64,000 nucleotides of DNA. It comes from Lachnospiraceae bacterium (GTDB lineage: Bacteria; Bacillota_A; Clostridia; Lachnospirales; Lachnospiraceae). Shown here in pieces: positions 60,997-64,000 of this stretch. A model generated the notes under the pieces. The model was not told the DNA's origin, did no database searches, and saw only the letters and a program-made list of their open reading frames with translations. The DNA is taken from assembly GCA_004556565.1 (NCBI GenBank), contig SFGN01000005.1:1-64000 (forward strand), in the 5' to 3' direction. The position numbers and the translations under genes are program-made. Positions within the stretch are counted from its first letter, which is position 1, and every line of letters begins with the position of its first letter.

Positions 60997-62325
60997 TTAC
61001 AGTTTTATAACTTTTTGGCTGTATTCATTTTGAAAAGCTGTCCTGAATTTATCCGTGACAACCGAATTGTACAGGCTGGATGCCAGAATGTCCTGCCGCA
61101 GCATATTTTGCCCGCACGGGGATATGTCTTCATTCCTTCCGGGACTTGCCAGAACCTGCAGCTTTCCCCGCTTTGAAGCGGCTGAAATGAGGTGCTCGGA
61201 ATCTTTACGAAAACCAAGCAGGCGGGCATAAAAATGATACCCGTTATCAGTAAATTCAGCTAAAGAATCTTTTTTGATTCCGATAAGAATATGGAGCAGC
61301 GCTCGGTTAATACGTGTCTGGGTCAGCTCCTTTGTCTTCAAAAGTCCGCTGAACTGAGTATAATTGAGGTAATTATTTATCTGCCTGGAAATCCGATTTG
61401 CAAGTTCCTCTGAGACATCTGAAAAGGAGATTAATTCTTCGGCAGTTGTTGTCAGAATCCGGTATTTCAGCAGCAAAGAAAAATCATCCGCGTCAATCGG
61501 GAATTCTGTGCCGTACCTTTCTTTTAAGAGTACCAGGCATTTTTCAGGTATCTGTCCCTTCAGTTCATCCGGAACAGTCCGTAGGCTGTCCGTGGCAGAT
61601 TTGCCGGAGATACGTTCATCCATGCAGATCTGGGAAGCCGGTGTGAATGGAGAACCGGAAGTTTTGGCGGAAGGCACTGCCGGGGACAGGAGTGCTCGTA
61701 TGGCGGAAGCAGAACTGTAGGTATCACAGAGTGTCTGATCGTGATAACCGGATTCCAGACGTCGTATAGTGAAAGGGCGAATATCGCTTCCGAATTTTCT
61801 TAAAGCCTTTAGATATTCAATGCCCAGGATATTGTTAGGTTCATTTAATATCGCGGCTGTTTTGTTCTGATTCAGATAAGAAGACAGAGCCATCTGGCGT
61901 GCGGCAGGGAAAGAGTTTCCTGTTTTCAGGTATTCCTGAAGCGATTTCCGGTATCCATCAGGTTCCTTATATAAAATGTCTGCGATGTGTTTCATGCCTG
62001 CCAGATCATTGCATTCACTCCCGAAGCAAAGATAATCTACGACGCTCAGCTGTTCCAGAAAAGATACTGCCCCTTCGGCAAACAGTTCTGCGCTGGCCGT
62101 GGAGTAGCAGACCGGAAGTTCAAAGACGGCATCCGCCCCGCTTAAGAGCGCCATCCTGGCACGGAGGCGTTTTGGCATGATGGCAGGGATGCCCCGCTGT
62201 ACATAATCCCCACTCATTATCACGATGGCGGCATCTGCACCGGTTACTTCCTTTGCCTTTCGTATATGATATTCGTGCCCGTTATGAAATGGGTTATATT
62301 CAGCAATCAAACCGACAATTTTCAT
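60997..62325 (-). CDS. tmcAL: tRNA(Met) cytidine acetate ligase
   Basis: Nucleotidyltransferase of the HIGH-type fold that uses acetate and ATP to acetylate C34 of elongator tRNA-Met. The N-terminus KIVGLIAEYNPFHNGHEYHI carries the HxGH motif, and MSGDYVQRGIPAIMPKRLRARMAL and GADAVFELPVCYSTASAELFAEGAV follow as in TmcAL (old name YlbM/DUF795). At 442 residues it is somewhat longer than the Bacillus enzyme. Start 62325 is six bases after AAGGAG; the longer frame runs into the dispersed 165-bp element. Confidence 0.93.
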   Translation of the reverse strand: MKIVGLIAEYNPFHNGHEYHIRKAKEVTGADAAIVIMSGDYVQRGIPAIMPKRLRARMALLSGADAVFELPVCYSTASAELFAEGAVSFLEQLSVVDYLCFGSECNDLAGMKHIADILYKEPDGYRKSLQEYLKTGNSFPAARQMALSSYLNQNKTAAILNEPNNILGIEYLKALRKFGSDIRPFTIRRLESGYHDQTLCDTYSSASAIRALLSPAVPSAKTSGSPFTPASQICMDERISGKSATDSLRTVPDELKGQIPEKCLVLLKERYGTEFPIDADDFSLLLKYRILTTTAEELISFSDVSEELANRISRQINNYLNYTQFSGLLKTKELTQTRINRALLHILIGIKKDSLAEFTDNGYHFYARLLGFRKDSEHLISAASKRGKLQVLASPGRNEDISPCGQNMLRQDILASSLYNSVVTDKFRTAFQNEYSQKVIKL

Positions 62326-62396
62326 CATTTTCTCCTTGTATATCAAATTTAAAACCATTATACTATAAATTGGGTTTGAATAAAATATTGTTTTTT

Positions 62397-62560
62397 GTAA
62401 CAGTTCAGCCATAAGCGAAATGGTGTGCGAAGCATGCTTGGATGAAAGAGCAAGCCGCTTCGTTTATGAGCTTAGCGCCCGAAAATGAGCAAAAATAGCT
62501 GCGAAGCAGCGAGAAAGCACCGGAGGTGCGTTTTGCGAATGGCGCGTGCTGAACGGTTAC
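62397..62560 (+). repeat. 165-bp structured dispersed element, copy 2
   Basis: Starts GTAACAGTTCAGCC and ends GCTGAACGGTTAC as inverted termini. Arms CATAAGCGAA and TTCGTTTATG pair over 10 bp with one G-U; in copy 1 the same position is T-A. CTGC-GAA-GCAG and GCACC-GGA-GGTGC are kept. It fills the gap between tmcAL and mgtE and has the same strand sense as copy 1 at 27849. Confidence 0.85.
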
Positions 62561-62594
62561 GTTTATTCCAAATATAAGAGAAGCAGGTGGAAGC

Positions 62595-63947
62595 ATGGAT
62601 GAAAAGAACAGTATAGATGAAAAATTGATTCTGGAAATGCTTGATGAACGGAAGTTCAAGGAATTAAAAGAAATACTGATGACCATGCATCCTGTTGATA
62701 TCGTAGATGTTCTGGAGGAACTGAATAAAAAGCAGGCTATTTTGATATTTCGTCTTCTTGAGAAAGAAGAGGCGGCAGAAGTATTTACCGATATGGACAG
62801 CGATACGCGTGAACATCTGATCAATGCATTGACAGACTCCGAGCTGGAAGAAGTCATGGATCAGATGTATCTGGATGATACGGTTGATGTTCTGGAAGAA
62901 ATGCCGGCAAATGTGGTCAACCGTCTTCTCAAAGTTACTGATGAGGACACGAGAAAAAAGATCAATCTCCTGCTCCAGTATCCGGAGGATAGTGCCGGAA
63001 GCATTATGAATGTGGAATATGTCAGCCTGCGAAAAGATATGACTGTTGCCGACGCAATTCTGAAAATCCGCCAGGTCGGAATCAATAAGGAAACCATCTA
63101 TACCTGTTATGTGACGGAAAAAAGACATCTGGTCGGCGCAGTTGACGTAAAAGATCTTCTGACCGCGGGGGAAAACCGTCTGATCGAAGAAATTATGGAT
63201 GAAAATGTCATGTATGCCATGACGCTGGACGATCAGGAAATGGTTGCAACATGCATTAAAAAATACGGGCTTGTCGCTATGCCGATCCTCGATTATGAAA
63301 ACTGCCTTGTAGGTATTGTAACAGTTGACGATGCAATGTATGTCCTGCAGGATGAGACAACAGAGGATATCAGCATCATGGCCGGAGTGACGCCGAATGA
63401 AGAATCGTATTTCGGGACTTCTGTTTTTAAACATGCAAAAGGCCGTGTGGTATGGCTGATGTTTTTGATGCTGTCTGCCACGATAAGCGGTGAGATTCTG
63501 GCGCATTTTGAAAGTGCGATGGCGGCTATGCCGGTTCTGATAACATTCATTCCGATGCTGATGGGAACCAGCGGAAACAGCGGCTCTCAGAGTTCTACAA
63601 TAGTCATCCGCGGATTGTCGGTCGGGGAAATTGAATTCAAAGACTTTTTCAAAGTCATTTTTAAAGAAATCAGGATTGCTTTTATATGCGGGGTGCTGCT
63701 TGCGGCGGCAAACGGAATCCGAATCTATATCATGTATGGTCATGACATTATGCTTGCCATTGCACTCGGTATTACGATGATCGCAATTATTACAATGGCA
63801 AAATGCATCGGCTGTACGCTTCCGCTGCTGGCAAAAAAGCTGGGCGCAGATCCTGCATTGATGGCCGCCCCGCTGATTTCAACGATTATGGATACCTGTA
63901 CGATCCTGATGTATTTTACAATCGTAACAGCATTTTTTCATTTATAA
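62595..63947 (+). CDS. mgtE: Magnesium transporter MgtE
   Basis: 450 residues. The N domain is helical (residues ~1-130: MDEKNSIDEKLILEML, IFRLLEKEEAAEVFTDM), then two CBS domains (~135-255: VEYVSLRKDMTVADAIL, VGAVDVKDLL, MPILDYENCLVGIVTVDDAM), then five membrane helices. MGTSGNSGSQSSTIVIRGLSVGEI holds the pore signature, and LMAAPLISTIMDTCTILMYF ends the last helix pair. CBS and N domains close the channel when Mg is high. No M-box riboswitch is visible upstream; that gap is the 165-bp repeat. Confidence 0.96.
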   Translation: MDEKNSIDEKLILEMLDERKFKELKEILMTMHPVDIVDVLEELNKKQAILIFRLLEKEEAAEVFTDMDSDTREHLINALTDSELEEVMDQMYLDDTVDVLEEMPANVVNRLLKVTDEDTRKKINLLLQYPEDSAGSIMNVEYVSLRKDMTVADAILKIRQVGINKETIYTCYVTEKRHLVGAVDVKDLLTAGENRLIEEIMDENVMYAMTLDDQEMVATCIKKYGLVAMPILDYENCLVGIVTVDDAMYVLQDETTEDISIMAGVTPNEESYFGTSVFKHAKGRVVWLMFLMLSATISGEILAHFESAMAAMPVLITFIPMLMGTSGNSGSQSSTIVIRGLSVGEIEFKDFFKVIFKEIRIAFICGVLLAAANGIRIYIMYGHDIMLAIALGITMIAIITMAKCIGCTLPLLAKKLGADPALMAAPLISTIMDTCTILMYFTIVTAFFHL

Positions 63948-63957
63948 CAGAACTATG

Positions 63958-63990
63958 AGACGGGAGGCGGGCTTAAGTCCCGTCTTTTTA
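63958..63990 (+). terminator. mgtE terminator
   Basis: AGACGGG (63958-63964) pairs with CCCGTCT (63979-63985) and is followed by TTTT. Confidence 0.9.
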
Positions 63991-64000
63991 CATTGTATTT

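Overview
The window reads as one ordinary chromosomal stretch of a spore-forming member of the Lachnospiraceae (Clostridia). This is inferred from the gene families: a DUF5717/DUF5716 pair, SpoIIM-like and SpoVB-like proteins, a DUF5662 protein, UPF0210 with its ACT partner, a DUF1292 protein, RNase Y, a CGAAC-N4-GTTCG LexA box at recA, and strong AGGAGG ribosome binding sites with some TTG/GTG starts. No phage, insertion sequence, CRISPR array or rRNA was seen. There is one tRNA, a Leu(CAA).

Layout. 1-2.1 kb: a small membrane protein divergent from a LysR regulator, then a short cytidylate-kinase-like protein. 2.4-7.8 kb: a three-gene operon of unknown function. Its products are a 1096-residue Ig-like plus alpha-solenoid protein (DUF5717), an Hsp70/actin-like protein whose phosphate loops look degenerate (DUF5716), and a TPR protein. 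This is the best candidate for an undescribed system. 8-14.3 kb: purF, purB, gltX and a UvrD-type helicase, with a DUF1292 gene overlapping the helicase tail. 14.9-18.8 kb: a GH13 protein that appears to have lost its catalytic residues, a DUF5662 protein, luxS and a histidine phosphatase. 18.9-28.7 kb: ABC-F protein, ppk1, galM, topB, a beta-helix protein, a metallo-beta-lactamase-fold protein and a DnaQ-like exonuclease. 29-36 kb: recA-recX, rny, a Nudix-spoIIM pair and a SpoVB-like flippase. 35.5-39.6 kb: Fe-S and tRNA thiolation operon (Rrf2 regulator, nifS, nifU, mnmA, PHP phosphatase). 39.8-45.1 kb: glycolysis (gap, pgk, tpiA, gpmI). 45.4-52.6 kb: TrmB regulator with lysA, tRNA-Leu, a CydDC-like ABC exporter pair with a DUF454 protein, and diaminopimelate dehydrogenase. 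52.7-64 kb: two HAD phosphatases, polA-coaE-walJ, ACT-UPF0210, DegV, tmcAL and mgtE.

Two dispersed repeat families stand out. One is a ~165 bp element with inverted ends, present twice (27849-28013 and 62397-62560). It carries internal hairpins and at least one two-sided base change that keeps pairing. The other is a ~44 bp hairpin repeat present three times (14724, 45149, 52661), always in the same strand sense, whose sequence differences are G-U tolerated in that strand. Both behave as structured elements outside genes.

Many genes can be joined functionally. lysA and ddh both handle diaminopimelate/lysine. The gap-gpmI run covers lower glycolysis except enolase and pyruvate kinase. nifS/nifU feed sulfur to Fe-S clusters, and nifS can also feed MnmA. 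recA/recX have an SOS box. polA/coaE and the nudF-like/spoIIM pair keep gene neighbourhoods known from other Firmicutes.
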